Assembly (NCBI RefSeq): GCF_039908635.1
Contig: NZ_CP150918.1
Coordinates: forward strand, 5,410,001-5,474,000
Source: Pseudomonas purpurea
GTDB taxonomy: Bacteria > Pseudomonadota > Gammaproteobacteria > Pseudomonadales > Pseudomonadaceae
Direction of reading: 5' to 3'
DNA: 64,000 bases
This document shows positions 1 to 8,870 of this stretch, piece by piece; the stretch's first letter is position 1; every line of letters starts with the position of its first letter. The notes under the pieces are model-generated. The model had not been told where the DNA came from, did no database searches, and worked only from the letters and a program-made list of their open reading frames with translations. The translations under genes were made by a program, and so were the position numbers.

Positions 1-520
1 GCAGGGAAATCAGGTCCATGCCGTCCGACAGACTCTTGAACGAGCCGGCGTTCATGCCGGACGACAACAATGCAGCAGTGATGGCCCCGGCAGAAGAGCC
101 GGAAATGCTCTTGATGCCTTCCAGCGCGCCCTTGTTTTCAAGCGCCGAAATCGCCCCCGGATACGCCGCGCCTTTGGCGCCCCCGCCACTGAGGACCAGG
201 CTGGTCAGGGGTGGCCGGGTCAGTTGCACCTCGGTGACGCCGTTCTCGAAACTGCGCAGTGTGACTTGCCGCTGTCCCGCCCCTTCGGCGATCAGTTGCG
301 ACGCGCCTTCGGGCTGCGGTTTCACTAGGCTTGCACGGCCGATGTCCGGCAGTTGCGCGCTGACCGCAATGCCGATCGTGCTCTTGAGCGCCGCCGTCAA
401 ACCCTGACCCACAGGGTCCGTGGACAACGTGCCCTTGGCCGGTTGTTGATCCTTCGGCGGGGTGATTTCCTGCGGCTGGCTGGCACCGGCAAGCGGGTTG
501 ACTGACGACTGAATGTGCAT
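1..520 (-). CDS. exoU: ExoU-like patatin phospholipase effector of the T3SS, 5' part only (cut by left edge)
   Basis: The first 173 residues are present; the gene runs off the left edge. It begins MHIQS like P. aeruginosa ExoU and has the patatin oxyanion-hole motif SGGGAKGAAYPG (about residues 111-122) and the nucleophile motif GSSAG (141-145, catalytic Ser143 by alignment with Ser142 of ExoU). ExoU is a phospholipase A2 injected into eukaryotic cells, where ubiquitin activates it and it destroys membranes. The catalytic Asp and the membrane-localisation domain lie outside the window. The ATG has a clear AGGAG ribosome site 7 bases upstream and an ExsA-type promoter before it. The gene lies directly after pscL, unlike in P. 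aeruginosa, where it is unlinked. A chaperone gene (spcU-like) would be expected further left. The family call is strong; activity is unproven. Confidence 0.93.
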   Translation of the reverse strand, partial: MHIQSSVNPLAGASQPQEITPPKDQQPAKGTLSTDPVGQGLTAALKSTIGIAVSAQLPDIGRASLVKPQPEGASQLIAEGAGQRQVTLRSFENGVTEVQLTRPPLTSLVLSGGGAKGAAYPGAISALENKGALEGIKSISGSSAGAITAALLSSGMNAGSFKSLSDGMDLISL

Positions 521-559
521 AAAAGGCTCCTGTAGAACGTAGGTTCTTTCCTGGAGCAA

Positions 560-610
560 ATACTAAGGGAATCGGTTTTTTGGCTTTTCCAGTATCGGGC
601 GCATTTTTAT
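560..610 (-). promoter_or_regulatory. ExsA-dependent promoter of exoU
   Basis: On the minus strand, an A-rich tract (602-610) is followed by GCC (598-600), six bases, TGGAA (587-591), 21 bases and a -10 element TAGTAT (560-565). The same GnC-N6-TGnnA arrangement and -10 distance occur at five other T3SS promoters in this window. The A-rich end reaches into the stop codon of pscL, so the effector promoter is embedded at the end of the machine operon. ExsA activation is inferred from this match. Confidence 0.82.
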
Positions 611-1293
611 CAATTTAGAACTTCAAGCGATTGCTCCTCGATTGCGCTGCCAATCAATGGCGCAGAAGCTCGGCCGCCCTGCATCCACGTTTGCTTCAAG
701 GCCGCTTCCAGGGCACCCAGCTGGCCGTCGACACTCGCGTCGATGATGCCGATCTCGGTTTCCAGGATGCAGCCGCCCTGGTCCAGCCGCGCGTCGGCGA
801 TAACCTCGACATAGCCCACCTCCGGGAAGTCCTTGAGCACCCTGGAAATCTGCTCGCGCACCTCAAGCACCTGATCCGGCTGCACGTGCAGGATCACCTG
901 CTTCTGGTTGCTGACCAACGACAGCGCCTGTTGCGTCACCTGTAACGTCAGCTCGATGTTGTCGTAGTGCTGGAGGATTTTGCGCACCGCTTGCAGCACC
1001 ACGTCGCCCATCTGCTGCTCGACCTCGCGGTAGTACTGATGACACTGCAACAGCGTCTCCTGAATCAACGTGGCCTGACGCTTGCGCGCCTCTTCGATGC
1101 CGGCCTGCCAGCCCAGCGCCTTCTGTTGCTCGTAGACGTCGTGGGCCGCCTGCTCGATTTCTTCGGCACGCTTGCGGGCCACTTCGACCAGTTCTCCCGC
1201 TGTCAGATAGTCCTGATAATCGGCACTGCGCAGCAGGACCTGATCCGGTGCCAGTCGGACTTCAGAGGCTTTTATTTCAATAAATGGAAGCAT
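610..1293 (-). CDS. sctL: T3SS stator protein SctL (PscL/YscL)
   Basis: A 227-residue protein of the YscL/FliH family, the peripheral stator that links the ATPase SctN to the cytoplasmic sorting platform (SctQ) and restrains ATPase activity. The start MLPFIEIKASE matches the usual PscL start; a longer reading frame exists upstream but overlaps pscK. A charged, probably coiled-coil stretch (about residues 40-100) precedes a C-terminal FliH-like domain. It is the last structural gene of the exsD-pscB-L operon; its start overlaps the end of pscK by about 20 bases, and exoU follows. Confidence 0.93.
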   Translation of the reverse strand: MLPFIEIKASEVRLAPDQVLLRSADYQDYLTAGELVEVARKRAEEIEQAAHDVYEQQKALGWQAGIEEARKRQATLIQETLLQCHQYYREVEQQMGDVVLQAVRKILQHYDNIELTLQVTQQALSLVSNQKQVILHVQPDQVLEVREQISRVLKDFPEVGYVEVIADARLDQGGCILETEIGIIDASVDGQLGALEAALKQTWMQGGRASAPLIGSAIEEQSLEVLN

Positions 1294-1913
1294 TGCGGGC
1301 TCACTTGTCGGGCGATTTTCAGGCACAACGCCTGGGCCAATGGGCGCTGGCTGCTGCTCACCGTCCACTGCACCGGAGGCTCGGATAGCCGGGATTCGGA
1401 ATGCGTCAGGCGCAAGGCGAGGCGGCGGGCAAACCCTGGCGGCACGTCACCGCAGGCCAGCAGCCAGAACGCCAGTGCGCGTTGGCGCAAGCAGTCACCG
1501 AGCTCACCTTCAGGCAACGGTTGCTGCCAGCCGTCCGGCCAGGCGCCGATGATCAGCTCCAGTTGTTCCAGGCAGTAACGATGCCCGGCCTCGCCAATCG
1601 CGGCGTGAACCCGTCGCAGGTTTGTTGCGTCCAGCACCTGGCGAATGGCGTGGCCATGCAGCAGCGCGCCCAGATAACCGAGTGTCTTCTCCAGCGCGGC
1701 CTGCTCAAAGAACGCCAGGCCACCGAGTGTCGGTGGCAACTCATACTCGATGTCCAGCTTGCACTCAGCCAACAACCAGGCATTGATCCCGCTGTGCCGA
1801 CGCCAATGGCCAAGCGTGTCGGCCAGCCCCGTCAGCGAGGGCGGGACGTGCGTGGGGTGAATGTAACGGGCCGGGCAAAACCTCAATTGGTACGGCGTCA
1901 GCAACAACGTCAT
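1272..1913 (-). CDS. sctK: T3SS sorting-platform protein SctK (PscK/YscK)
   Basis: A 213-residue protein of the YscK family, which joins the cytoplasmic sorting platform (SctQ-SctL-SctN) to the inner-membrane ring protein SctD. The start [12 protein letters not shown] is chosen because its ATG overlaps the pscJ stop as TGATG, the coupling pattern seen through this operon. There is no signal peptide or membrane segment. The family is poorly conserved, so the call rests on position between pscJ and pscL together with length and overall character. Confidence 0.88.
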   Translation of the reverse strand: MTLLLTPYQLRFCPARYIHPTHVPPSLTGLADTLGHWRRHSGINAWLLAECKLDIEYELPPTLGGLAFFEQAALEKTLGYLGALLHGHAIRQVLDATNLRRVHAAIGEAGHRYCLEQLELIIGAWPDGWQQPLPEGELGDCLRQRALAFWLLACGDVPPGFARRLALRLTHSESRLSEPPVQWTVSSSQRPLAQALCLKIARQVSPQCFHLLK

Positions 1914-2650
1914 CACGAAAGCCTGCTGCGCTGCCACAAGTACTGGCCGAGGTTGCTGACCAACAGCAGCGCGATCAGCAACCCGAACAACCCCAGCAAC
2001 CGACTGCGGGATTCTTCTGTCACCTGAATCGAGAACACCGTGTCATAACGCGGGGCGAGCGGGACCTGCCGGACATCGGCCGAAGGCACCAGCACCACGC
2101 TGATACGGTCGTAACTCAGGCCTTCGATGCCGTTGTTCACCAGTTGCTTGATTTGCGGAATGTAAGCGTCGAGCTGGATGTCCGCCGCGTGCTTGATAAA
2201 CACCGACGCCGAGGCTGGCGAAGACTTCTTGCCCAGACCGTCGCGGTCTTCGGGCAACACCACATGCACCCGGGCCACCAGTACGCCGTCGATTTCCGAC
2301 AGGGTCCGGGAGATTTCCTGAGCCTTGGCGTAATTGAGCCTGGCTCGCTCCTCGACCGGCGAAGAGATCAACCCCTCCTTGGGGAACACATCCTTGAGCG
2401 TGGAAAAGCTCTCGCGCGGGTAGCCCTTGCGCTTGAGCGCATCAATGGCCTCGGCGATATCGGACTCCTCGACCAGCAACTTGATCTTGCCGTCCTTGTC
2501 GGGTTGCTTGGCCGCCCAGATCCCTTCGGTGCGCAGCAACGCGAGCATTTCGTTGCCTTCTTTCTGGCTGATGCCGGCATAGAGTTCGACCTTGCAACCG
2601 GCGAGCAGCAACACGGTCAACAACATCAGGATTCGATTGAGTCTCTTCAC
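1913..2650 (-). CDS. sctJ: T3SS inner-membrane ring lipoprotein SctJ (PscJ/YscJ)
   Basis: A 245-residue YscJ/PrgK family lipoprotein that forms the inner-membrane ring of the basal body. A GTG start at 2650 is chosen because AAGG lies 6 bases upstream and it gives a short lipoprotein signal ending in the lipobox LLAGC (Cys about residue 19). Two ring-building domains follow (VVLPEDRDG region and a second alpha/beta domain), then a C-terminal membrane segment near residues 216-237. A longer frame reaching 2755 would run through pscI and is not used. Confidence 0.94.
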   Translation of the reverse strand: MKRLNRILMLLTVLLLAGCKVELYAGISQKEGNEMLALLRTEGIWAAKQPDKDGKIKLLVEESDIAEAIDALKRKGYPRESFSTLKDVFPKEGLISSPVEERARLNYAKAQEISRTLSEIDGVLVARVHVVLPEDRDGLGKKSSPASASVFIKHAADIQLDAYIPQIKQLVNNGIEGLSYDRISVVLVPSADVRQVPLAPRYDTVFSIQVTEESRSRLLGLFGLLIALLLVSNLGQYLWQRSRLS

Positions 2651-2658
2651 GCAACACC

Positions 2659-3000
2659 TTATTGGGTTTTCATCAGCGTTTCGACGTTCTGACTCATGCG
2701 CCCGACCGTCTTGGCTATCAGTTCCTCCTGCATGCTGATGCGCATCAACGACCACTGCATCTGCATCAGGCTGCCGGGGTCATCGCCGGGGGTCGAAAGC
2801 TCGACCTCAAGGTCATGCTTGGCCTGGGAAAAACGTTCTTTGATCTGTCCGAGTTCATTGAGCAGGTTGCCCCCCAGGCTCTCGGCGCCCTTGCCCATCG
2901 CCTGTTCGAAATCGGCGATTTGCCCGGCACTGGCCTGGGGTGCCTTGAGCTCATCGAGACTGGTGACAGCGGCCTGACTTATCTGACTAACGTCCATCAC
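2659..3000 (-). CDS. sctI: T3SS inner rod protein SctI (PscI)
   Basis: A 113-residue helical protein of the PscI/YscI family. It forms the inner rod or needle adapter inside the basal body and takes part in the switch from early to middle substrates. The C-terminal segment, about the last 40 residues ([17 protein letters not shown] and onwards), is the conserved polymerising helix. The gene overlaps pscH by 4 bases and ends 8 bases before the GTG of pscJ. Confidence 0.92.
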   Translation of the reverse strand: MMDVSQISQAAVTSLDELKAPQASAGQIADFEQAMGKGAESLGGNLLNELGQIKERFSQAKHDLEVELSTPGDDPGSLMQMQWSLMRISMQEELIAKTVGRMSQNVETLMKTQ

Positions 3001-3578
3001 GACTCCAAATCGGGTGAGTGGGTGAAGCGCATCAAGTTTTCGATCATTGCGTTCGTGGGGATCAGGATCTGCAACTCGCGGCGCACGATGGTCGCCAGGT
3101 AATCACTGCCCTCAACCCCCTTGATCTCGCCCAGCACGTTGAGCAACAGCGTTTCCTGCTGCTTGCCAAACGGTGCCTGTTCCCTGAGCAGATCCTTGAG
3201 CGCCAGACGATCCTGCTCAAGCCCCAGCTGTTGTTCCGGGAAACGCACCAGCAAACGGTCCGACAAGCCTTGCATCAGCCAGTTGCGCAGCTCATCACGA
3301 CGCCCCTCGGCCGAGGCCGGCAGGTCCTGGCGATACCATTTCCAGACGGTTTCGCGCTGTTGCCGAGGGTCCATGCCCGCCAGGGCCGTCGTCAGGTCCG
3401 CACCTTGCAACCAGAGCTGCAAGGGTGCGTCGGCGGGTGCCGATTTGGACGACACCGGTGGGCTTTTCATCGCCGCCTCGAAGGCGTGCGCCTGACCGGG
3501 CTCGACCGGCGCCACGGGCTGTGTGTCCAGCCCATGGCGTGGCGGCAGCTGCGAAGGCGACGAGTCGATCCGGTTCAT
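2997..3578 (-). CDS. pscH: T3SS early secreted protein, PscH/YscH (YopR) family
   Basis: A 193-residue protein matching the YscH/YopR family: a disordered polar N-terminus of about 50 residues and a helical domain containing LQLWLQGADLTTALAG and the C-terminal LIPTNAMIENLMRF. YopR is secreted early and influences needle assembly. It lies between pscG and pscI with 4-base overlaps on both sides, as in P. aeruginosa. It should not be confused with the chaperone also called SctH in some schemes. Confidence 0.88.
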   Translation of the reverse strand: MNRIDSSPSQLPPRHGLDTQPVAPVEPGQAHAFEAAMKSPPVSSKSAPADAPLQLWLQGADLTTALAGMDPRQQRETVWKWYRQDLPASAEGRRDELRNWLMQGLSDRLLVRFPEQQLGLEQDRLALKDLLREQAPFGKQQETLLLNVLGEIKGVEGSDYLATIVRRELQILIPTNAMIENLMRFTHSPDLES

Positions 3579-3928
3579 GGCCCCTCCGGGTCACGCATGC
3601 CGAGGGCGAACTGCACCAGCCGAGGGTCCTCGCTCGCCGCCAGCTCGGCCAGGCGCCGGTCCAGCGCCGTGCCCAACCCCAGCCGCCACTCACACAACGC
3701 CAGCCACGGCGCAAGTGCCGGCCAGGGTTTACCTTCGCCCAGCGCCAGTGCCTGTTGATAGTGCCCCTGGTTCATCAGGCTGGAGAGACGGATCAGGCAC
3801 GCGGCTTCCTCCTGCCCCTCGACCTGTTCCAGCCAGTTTGCAATCTGCTGGGCTTCTTCGTGGCAGTGATGGCCGCTACCGGCCAGGGCTAGTTCTGCCA
3901 TCAGCCCTTTCAATGAACTGTCCATCAT
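3575..3928 (-). CDS. pscG: Needle-subunit co-chaperone PscG (YscG family)
   Basis: A 117-residue TPR-like protein. With PscE it holds the needle subunit PscF as a monomer in the cytoplasm; the groove of PscG binds the C-terminal helix of PscF. The region ELALAGSGHHCHEEA and the later WPALAPWLALCEWRLGLG follow the P. aeruginosa protein closely. Tandem ATGs at 3928 and 3925 are possible starts; the first overlaps the pscF stop (TGATG), while homology favours the second. Confidence 0.92.
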   Translation of the reverse strand: MMDSSLKGLMAELALAGSGHHCHEEAQQIANWLEQVEGQEEAACLIRLSSLMNQGHYQQALALGEGKPWPALAPWLALCEWRLGLGTALDRRLAELAASEDPRLVQFALGMRDPEGP

Positions 3929-4182
3929 CAGATTTTCTGCAGGATGCCCTGCATCAGGTCTCTCATCGAACGGGTGACAGTCGAGTTGATGTTGTAGATC
4001 ACCGACCACTTGTTGAGCTTGTGTTGCAGTTCGGCCAACAGCGCCGGGTTGTCCGCGGAGTCCTTGAGGGCCGCGATGGCGTCGCCGACTTCCTTGTTGG
4101 CGTTGTTGGCCTGCTCCTTGAGGTTTTCCGCGACTTTGTCGAGGGTGTTGACGCTGCTGTCATTGGTAAAGATCGATGCCAT
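3928..4182 (-). CDS. sctF: T3SS needle subunit SctF (PscF)
   Basis: An 84-residue needle protein, the usual length (PscF is 85). It polymerises into the hollow extracellular needle. The start MASIFTND at 4182 overlaps the pscE stop as TGATG. The central NPALLAELQHKLNKW, containing the P-(S/D/A) turn between two helices, and the C-terminal DLMQGILQKI are characteristic. The longer upstream frame is rejected because it would run over pscE. Confidence 0.95.
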   Translation of the reverse strand: MASIFTNDSSVNTLDKVAENLKEQANNANKEVGDAIAALKDSADNPALLAELQHKLNKWSVIYNINSTVTRSMRDLMQGILQKI

Positions 4183-4388
4183 CACGAAGCTCCCTTGAGG
4201 GTGTTGAGAATGCTGATGGCGGCCTCGACTGCCTGGGCTTCCATCTGCCATTGCCGGTATTGCTGCGGATCACCGCCGCCCATCAAGCGACGCTTGCCGC
4301 TGGCCTGGGCCTGTTCCAGTTGCGCGCGCACCTGCCGTTCAAAGTCCACGTCAGCGGCGCACAGACGCTCCTCCAAAGCCGTCATCAT
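4182..4388 (-). CDS. pscE: Needle-subunit co-chaperone PscE (YscE family)
   Basis: A 68-residue, two-helix protein, MTALEERL at its start as in P. aeruginosa PscE. It stabilises PscG in the PscE-PscF-PscG heterotrimer that keeps needle subunits from polymerising before export. The gene begins inside the last 38 bases of pscD and its stop overlaps the pscF start. ATGs at 4388 and 4385 are both possible starts; homology favours the second. Confidence 0.9.
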   Translation of the reverse strand: MMTALEERLCAADVDFERQVRAQLEQAQASGKRRLMGGGDPQQYRQWQMEAQAVEAAISILNTLKGAS

Positions 4389-5655
4389 TGAGTGGCTCTC
4401 CCTTGAGATTGATGATGAATTGTTGTTTGCCGCGGCTGACGATCACGGCGTCGGCATTGATTGCCAGCACCCTCACGCCTTGCGGAGTCGACGCATCGAC
4501 CGGGTATTTCTGACCGTCACCCAGCACCACATACGGCACTTTGCCGAAGGACACCGAACGCACCACGAACTCCAGCTCATCGGTGCTGCCGCGCTTGTTG
4601 CGGCTCACCAGATCCAGCGCCGGACGAGTGCCGAACTCCTGACGGAATTCGCGCTGTAACTTGTAGAACTCGTTGAGCTGAGCTTCATCCAGTTGCCCGC
4701 GCAACTGGATGCGCTCGCCTTTGTCCTGGTAGGCCAGCACCGCTTCGAGCCCGAAATCGGCGAGCATCTGGTCGAGCCGCTTGAGGTGCGAGCCCGCCAG
4801 CCGAACGCGGTTCTCCACGCCGAGCAACCCCGGCACGTCGGCCTTGAGCAGGCTTTCGATCTGCAACCAGTGCTCGTCCTCCAGCGCCAGTTCGCCGGTC
4901 AGACGAATCCAGCCGGGCTGATCCGCATTGGCGGTGCGCACCTGGCGGTAACCGAATTTCTGCAGGATGAATTCCACCCCCTGACGAATCTCTTCCATGC
5001 TGCGAACGTCGAGCCGATAGGTCAGGCCGCTGCGCTCCAGGTACTGCTGCAACGCCAGCCGCGTGCGGTTGTCTTCCAGGTAACCGGTGAGCGGAACATT
5101 GCCGCTGCCCTGCCGCTCGCCGACCTGCACATGCTGAAACTGGCGTTCACGCAGAAAACTGCGCAAGGCCACGACCGGGTCCTCGCTGGTCATGCCGCCG
5201 CTGCCCCCCGACCACGGGGCGCCGAGCAAACCGACCACACCGACCAGCAACAACACGCTGACCCCAAGCATCAGTCGCCCGCCCCAATGGGCCCGGGGCA
5301 CCACCGCGCGGCGCTCCTGAGGGCTGGCGGCCAGCGGCAACTGTTCGGAAAACTGTCGCTCCTGGGCACAATAGGCCCACAGCAACGGCCCGCAGGCCTG
5401 CCGGACCAGCGCCTGCAACGCGCTGCCGCCGGCCAGCGGCTGGCCCTCCTGAAGCGGCTGATTGCCCTCGGCCCACTCCAACAGGCGCACGCCTTGCGGG
5501 TCGACATCCAGCACCAGATGGACCGGCGCAATGCCCTCATCGACCAGCACCAGATCGGCTTGCAACGGGTCGGAACCGATGACCACCCGGCCTTCGGCCA
5601 GCGGCACTTCGACCCCTTGATTGAGGCCACTGTAAAAGCGGATTTTCCAGCTCAT
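4351..5655 (-). CDS. sctD: T3SS inner-membrane ring protein SctD (PscD/YscD)
   Basis: A 434-residue bitopic protein of the YscD/PrgH family. An N-terminal FHA-like cytoplasmic domain (about 1-110) binds SctK of the sorting platform. One membrane segment (about 128-147) precedes a periplasmic part with repeated ring-building/BON-like domains that meets the secretin. The start MSWKIRFYSG at 5655 lies 1 base from the end of pscC. The gene is full length with no visible disruption. Confidence 0.93.
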   Translation of the reverse strand: MSWKIRFYSGLNQGVEVPLAEGRVVIGSDPLQADLVLVDEGIAPVHLVLDVDPQGVRLLEWAEGNQPLQEGQPLAGGSALQALVRQACGPLLWAYCAQERQFSEQLPLAASPQERRAVVPRAHWGGRLMLGVSVLLLVGVVGLLGAPWSGGSGGMTSEDPVVALRSFLRERQFQHVQVGERQGSGNVPLTGYLEDNRTRLALQQYLERSGLTYRLDVRSMEEIRQGVEFILQKFGYRQVRTANADQPGWIRLTGELALEDEHWLQIESLLKADVPGLLGVENRVRLAGSHLKRLDQMLADFGLEAVLAYQDKGERIQLRGQLDEAQLNEFYKLQREFRQEFGTRPALDLVSRNKRGSTDELEFVVRSVSFGKVPYVVLGDGQKYPVDASTPQGVRVLAINADAVIVSRGKQQFIINLKGEPLNDDGFGGASVRR

Positions 5656-5656
5656 G

Positions 5657-7486
5657 TCAGGGCTTCTTCGGCGCGCGGACGCACTGGTCAACGCCTTCGA
5701 CGCAGGCACCTTCGGAAATGCGCCAACCGGTGGTGTCATTGCCCAGGCTGCACGCGGTCAGCGAAGAATCCTTGCCGCTCAACGCCAGTATCTGCTGCAG
5801 CTCACGGGCCTGGCCCAGCACCTGGCACTGCGACGTGCCGAGCAATTTCTGCAACGAAAGGCTCTGGTTCGACAGTTCATCCACCTGGAGCAACCCATCC
5901 ATGTAGCCACGCTTGCTGCCCAACGCCACGAAATGGCCGACGCCGTTGTCGATCAGCCGCGGCTCGATCAAAAACAGCCGCACCGAACGACGGGTGAAGT
6001 TGGACTTGAAGCGAAACAACGCGCCCAGGTACGGAATGTCGCCGAGCAACGGCACCTTGCGCATCGACTCGTTGAGTTCATCGCGGTAGATACCGCCGAT
6101 CAACAGGCTCTGGCCATGCCCCACGCGCGCCACGGTATCGACCACGGTGCGGGCGATGGTGGGAATGCCGTCCACCCCCGTGCTGTTGGGTTTCTGATTG
6201 CCGTCTTCGATGTGCAGGCTGAGGCTGATTTCCGGTTTGTCACCCAACTGGATGACGCGCGGCGTCAGCTTCAGCATGGTGCCGTAGGTGATGGGTTTGA
6301 GTTCAGCCACCCGCTCGCCGACGACTTTGACGTAGTAGGTTTCGCTGTGGTCGATCACCGCCAGGGTGTTTTCCTGGGTCAGCACGGTCGGCCGCGAGCC
6401 GACCTGGGCGCGGCCCTGGCTCTGCAACAAGGTGATTCGGGCCAACAGGTAATCCAGGCCGCGACTGTCTACCAGGCTGGCGCCGGCCTCTCGCGTGGTG
6501 CCGGGGCTGGCGTTGCCCTGGCCGCCGAGGTTCTGGCTGGTGGTGCGGATGTCGATCAACTGGCGCGGGCCAACGCTGATGCCGACACGCCAGTCCACTC
6601 CCAGTTCGGCGAGGTTTTCTGCGTTGATGTCGACAATCGACAAGCCGACTTCGATCCGCGCCGACGGACGATCCAGCGCTGTGATCAAGCGCCGGTACAT
6701 CGGCATGCGGTCCTTGGTATCGCGCACGATGATGGCATTGAGCGAGGGCTCGGCCTGAACCACCGCACGCCCGGACTGTGCCGGCAACCGTGGGCTGTCC
6801 TGCCCGCCGTCGACCGACACCACATTGGCGTCACCCAGCACCCGGGCCAGGATGGTCGCCACGCCCGGCGCGTCGATGTCGTCTTCGCGGTACTTGATCC
6901 GCCGATCCTCGGCGACCGCGTACTTGAGCGGAAAGATTTCCACGGCCAGGTCGCCGGTCTTCTCACTGCGCAATGCATGTTGCTGTTCAAGGGCCATGGC
7001 GGTTTGCTCCACCAGGTCCAGGTAACGCGAAGGGCCGGAGACATACACCAGCCGCCCGCTCATGTCCGGTCGCCAGCCAAAACGCGGTTCCCAGACACCC
7101 GCCGCTTCCAGCGCCTGCCTCAACTCGGTTTCGCTGACCTGTTCCAGCTTGACCAGCCGCGACTGCATTTCGGTGGACTTGAACACATACAGAACAGCCC
7201 CGTCGTAGTACCAGATGAGGTTGTAGAGCGAGGCCATCAGTTGCAGAAAGGACTGGGGATCCTTGAGGTCGAAGCGCCCACTGACCTGATCATTGACCTT
7301 GTCACTGACAATCACCGAGCCGTCGTAGTTGGCGCCGAAATTGGCCAGCACATCACGCAGGTTTTCGCCTTGGGCGACGTAGTTGTAGGGGAGGGTTGGC
7401 CAGTCCAGATCCTGACCTTGAGCGGTCCCGGTCAGCGCTAACGCAAAGACCAGGCTCAAGCACCGCGAGACTCTCAGGGACGCCAT
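5657..7486 (-). CDS. sctC: T3SS outer-membrane secretin SctC (PscC/YscC)
   Basis: A 609-residue secretin that forms the outer-membrane ring. It has a cleavable signal peptide (hydrophobic stretch [14 protein letters not shown]), N-terminal periplasmic ring domains, and a C-terminal secretin domain with the signature [11 protein letters not shown] near residue 500. The last region, ending in a Cys-containing tail, would be bound by the pilotin ExsB encoded at 9944-10360. ATG at 7486 is preferred; a GTG at 7501 in the same frame is possible. The start overlaps the end of pscB by 13 bases. Confidence 0.95.
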   Translation of the reverse strand: MASLRVSRCLSLVFALALTGTAQGQDLDWPTLPYNYVAQGENLRDVLANFGANYDGSVIVSDKVNDQVSGRFDLKDPQSFLQLMASLYNLIWYYDGAVLYVFKSTEMQSRLVKLEQVSETELRQALEAAGVWEPRFGWRPDMSGRLVYVSGPSRYLDLVEQTAMALEQQHALRSEKTGDLAVEIFPLKYAVAEDRRIKYREDDIDAPGVATILARVLGDANVVSVDGGQDSPRLPAQSGRAVVQAEPSLNAIIVRDTKDRMPMYRRLITALDRPSARIEVGLSIVDINAENLAELGVDWRVGISVGPRQLIDIRTTSQNLGGQGNASPGTTREAGASLVDSRGLDYLLARITLLQSQGRAQVGSRPTVLTQENTLAVIDHSETYYVKVVGERVAELKPITYGTMLKLTPRVIQLGDKPEISLSLHIEDGNQKPNSTGVDGIPTIARTVVDTVARVGHGQSLLIGGIYRDELNESMRKVPLLGDIPYLGALFRFKSNFTRRSVRLFLIEPRLIDNGVGHFVALGSKRGYMDGLLQVDELSNQSLSLQKLLGTSQCQVLGQARELQQILALSGKDSSLTACSLGNDTTGWRISEGACVEGVDQCVRAPKKP

Positions 7487-7896
7487 AAAGTTTGTTTCCA
7501 CTGAGGTTCCAGCCCTGCACGCAGCAGCTGCGGCTTGATCGTTTCCAGAATCCCGACCTGAGCCGCCAGCGCCCGCTCAAGTTCGTCGAGCTCAAGGGCG
7601 CCCAGCTCCAGGCGCGCCTCAAGCATCAGGTTTGACTGTTCATCGGTCGCCAACGCCTGGGGATGACGCCGGCTCCAACGAGTGACCTGACCCAGCAGGT
7701 TCAGCAACACCTCGCGATCCGCCGGGGATTGGCCCTGAACCTGCCAGTTCAACGGGCTGGACAGCACAAGGTCAGCACCCTGGCGCTGTAAAAACAGGCT
7801 ATGGCCGTCGACCCGCAGGTGGTAGCGACCTGTTTTATCGGCCACAAAAGGCCCTTGGCCCGTTCGTGCGGCCAATCCAGTCAGTAAATGTTCCAT
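7474..7896 (-). CDS. pscB: T3SS chaperone PscB (YscB family)
   Basis: A 140-residue class I-type chaperone of the YscB/PscB family. With the SycN-like protein (Pcr2) it binds the gatekeeper PopN and keeps it at the export gate. The start [13 protein letters not shown] at 7896 gives the family length (YscB is 137). It lies between exsD and pscC as in P. aeruginosa. The acidic C-terminal helix, rich in Leu and Glu, is typical of such chaperones. Confidence 0.88.
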   Translation of the reverse strand: MEHLLTGLAARTGQGPFVADKTGRYHLRVDGHSLFLQRQGADLVLSSPLNWQVQGQSPADREVLLNLLGQVTRWSRRHPQALATDEQSNLMLEARLELGALELDELERALAAQVGILETIKPQLLRAGLEPQWKQTLWRP

Positions 7897-7918
7897 GATT
7901 CCTCGGCGTATCCGGCAG

Positions 7919-8752
7919 TCAGGGGCTCTGCCAGTAAAAGTGGTCGTGGGCCTGGCACAGGCTGCGTTCATGCAACCAGTGCTGTACGGCGTCCGCGGCG
8001 TGCGCGTCCTCGTCAAGTTTGGCCAGCGGCTCCCACAGGGAGGCCAGCACTACCGGCACGGGCGCAAAGCCGTCGAGCTTGCCGTCGGCCAGCAACACGG
8101 CCATGCCCTGATGCCAGTTGGGCCAGGCTTCTCTGGCTCGCTCGGAGATGGCGCTCAGCGTGCGGACCATGTTCGCGGTGTCCGCTTCAGTCTTTGCCTG
8201 ACAGCGGACAATGTTGGCCAACTCTTGCTGCACCAGCTGCGAATCGGCTTCGCCCACCTGACGCCAGAACTCAGCCTTGATCCGCAATTGGCGGGCCTGG
8301 GTTTCGTACTCCATCAGCGCAGAACGCCAATTGGGGATCGCTTCGTCGAACAGGCTTTCCCACCAGCTGTATACGGGCAGCAGGACCCAGTCGATCATGG
8401 CCTGGGGCGAGGCCAGGTTGATTCGGTCGCCCAGCCAGTTGCACCAGTCGTTACCTTGGGCGGTGGCCTGGCGCAGCACCAGTTGAAGGTCCCCGCGCTC
8501 AAGCGCCATTCCGCGAGCCAGGCGCTGTTGCAGCCAGCTGGACTGGAACAGCTGTTCCAGTTGCACACGCGGCAGCAGGCGCTGCAACAAGGTCAACTGT
8601 CGCGCGCTGATGATTCCCGATTCACGATACAAACTGCCTGATATACAACCTGCGGCTCTGCCCCGAGAGCGGGCATCCTGACCCACTACGGATACCCGAC
8701 GGCCAGCAAAAATGCCTGCTTGAGGGGTTTGATTATGGTCTTCCTGGCTCAT
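7919..8752 (-). CDS. exsD: ExsD, anti-activator of ExsA
   Basis: A 277-residue protein closely similar to P. aeruginosa ExsD: FAGRRVSVVG-DARSRGR near the start, SLYRESGIISARQL at about 41-54, MIDWVLLPVY in the middle, and the C-terminal QAHDHFYWQS. ExsD binds ExsA 1:1 and blocks its DNA binding and dimerisation; ExsC frees ExsA by capturing ExsD. It is the first gene of the exsD-pscB-L operon and is preceded by an ExsA-type promoter, giving negative feedback. Confidence 0.96.
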   Translation of the reverse strand: MSQEDHNQTPQAGIFAGRRVSVVGQDARSRGRAAGCISGSLYRESGIISARQLTLLQRLLPRVQLEQLFQSSWLQQRLARGMALERGDLQLVLRQATAQGNDWCNWLGDRINLASPQAMIDWVLLPVYSWWESLFDEAIPNWRSALMEYETQARQLRIKAEFWRQVGEADSQLVQQELANIVRCQAKTEADTANMVRTLSAISERAREAWPNWHQGMAVLLADGKLDGFAPVPVVLASLWEPLAKLDEDAHAADAVQHWLHERSLCQAHDHFYWQSP

Positions 8753-8810
8753 TCTCTGCCTTGACTATCTTGTTTCGTAGCACACCCGTCAGCGTCTTTC
8801 ACTGCGACCA

Positions 8811-8862
8811 ATCTTACTGAGGGGCAACGGACCAAACTTGCAAAAAACGTCATTTTTTTTTA
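8811..8862 (-). promoter_or_regulatory. ExsA-dependent promoter of exsD-pscB-L
   Basis: On the minus strand: an A-tract of nine A (853-861), GAC (849-851), six bases, TGCAA (838-842), 21 bases, and TAAGAT (8811-8816) as the -10 element. It fits the shared T3SS promoter pattern. It lies in the 118-base space between exsA and exsD, a few bases after the exsA stop codon. Confidence 0.85.
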
Positions 8863-8870
8863 GTCCGACG

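Noticed and set aside
5654..7441. A 595-codon plus-strand frame opposite pscC
   Set aside because: Shadow frame; pscC has signal peptide and secretin signature on the other strand.
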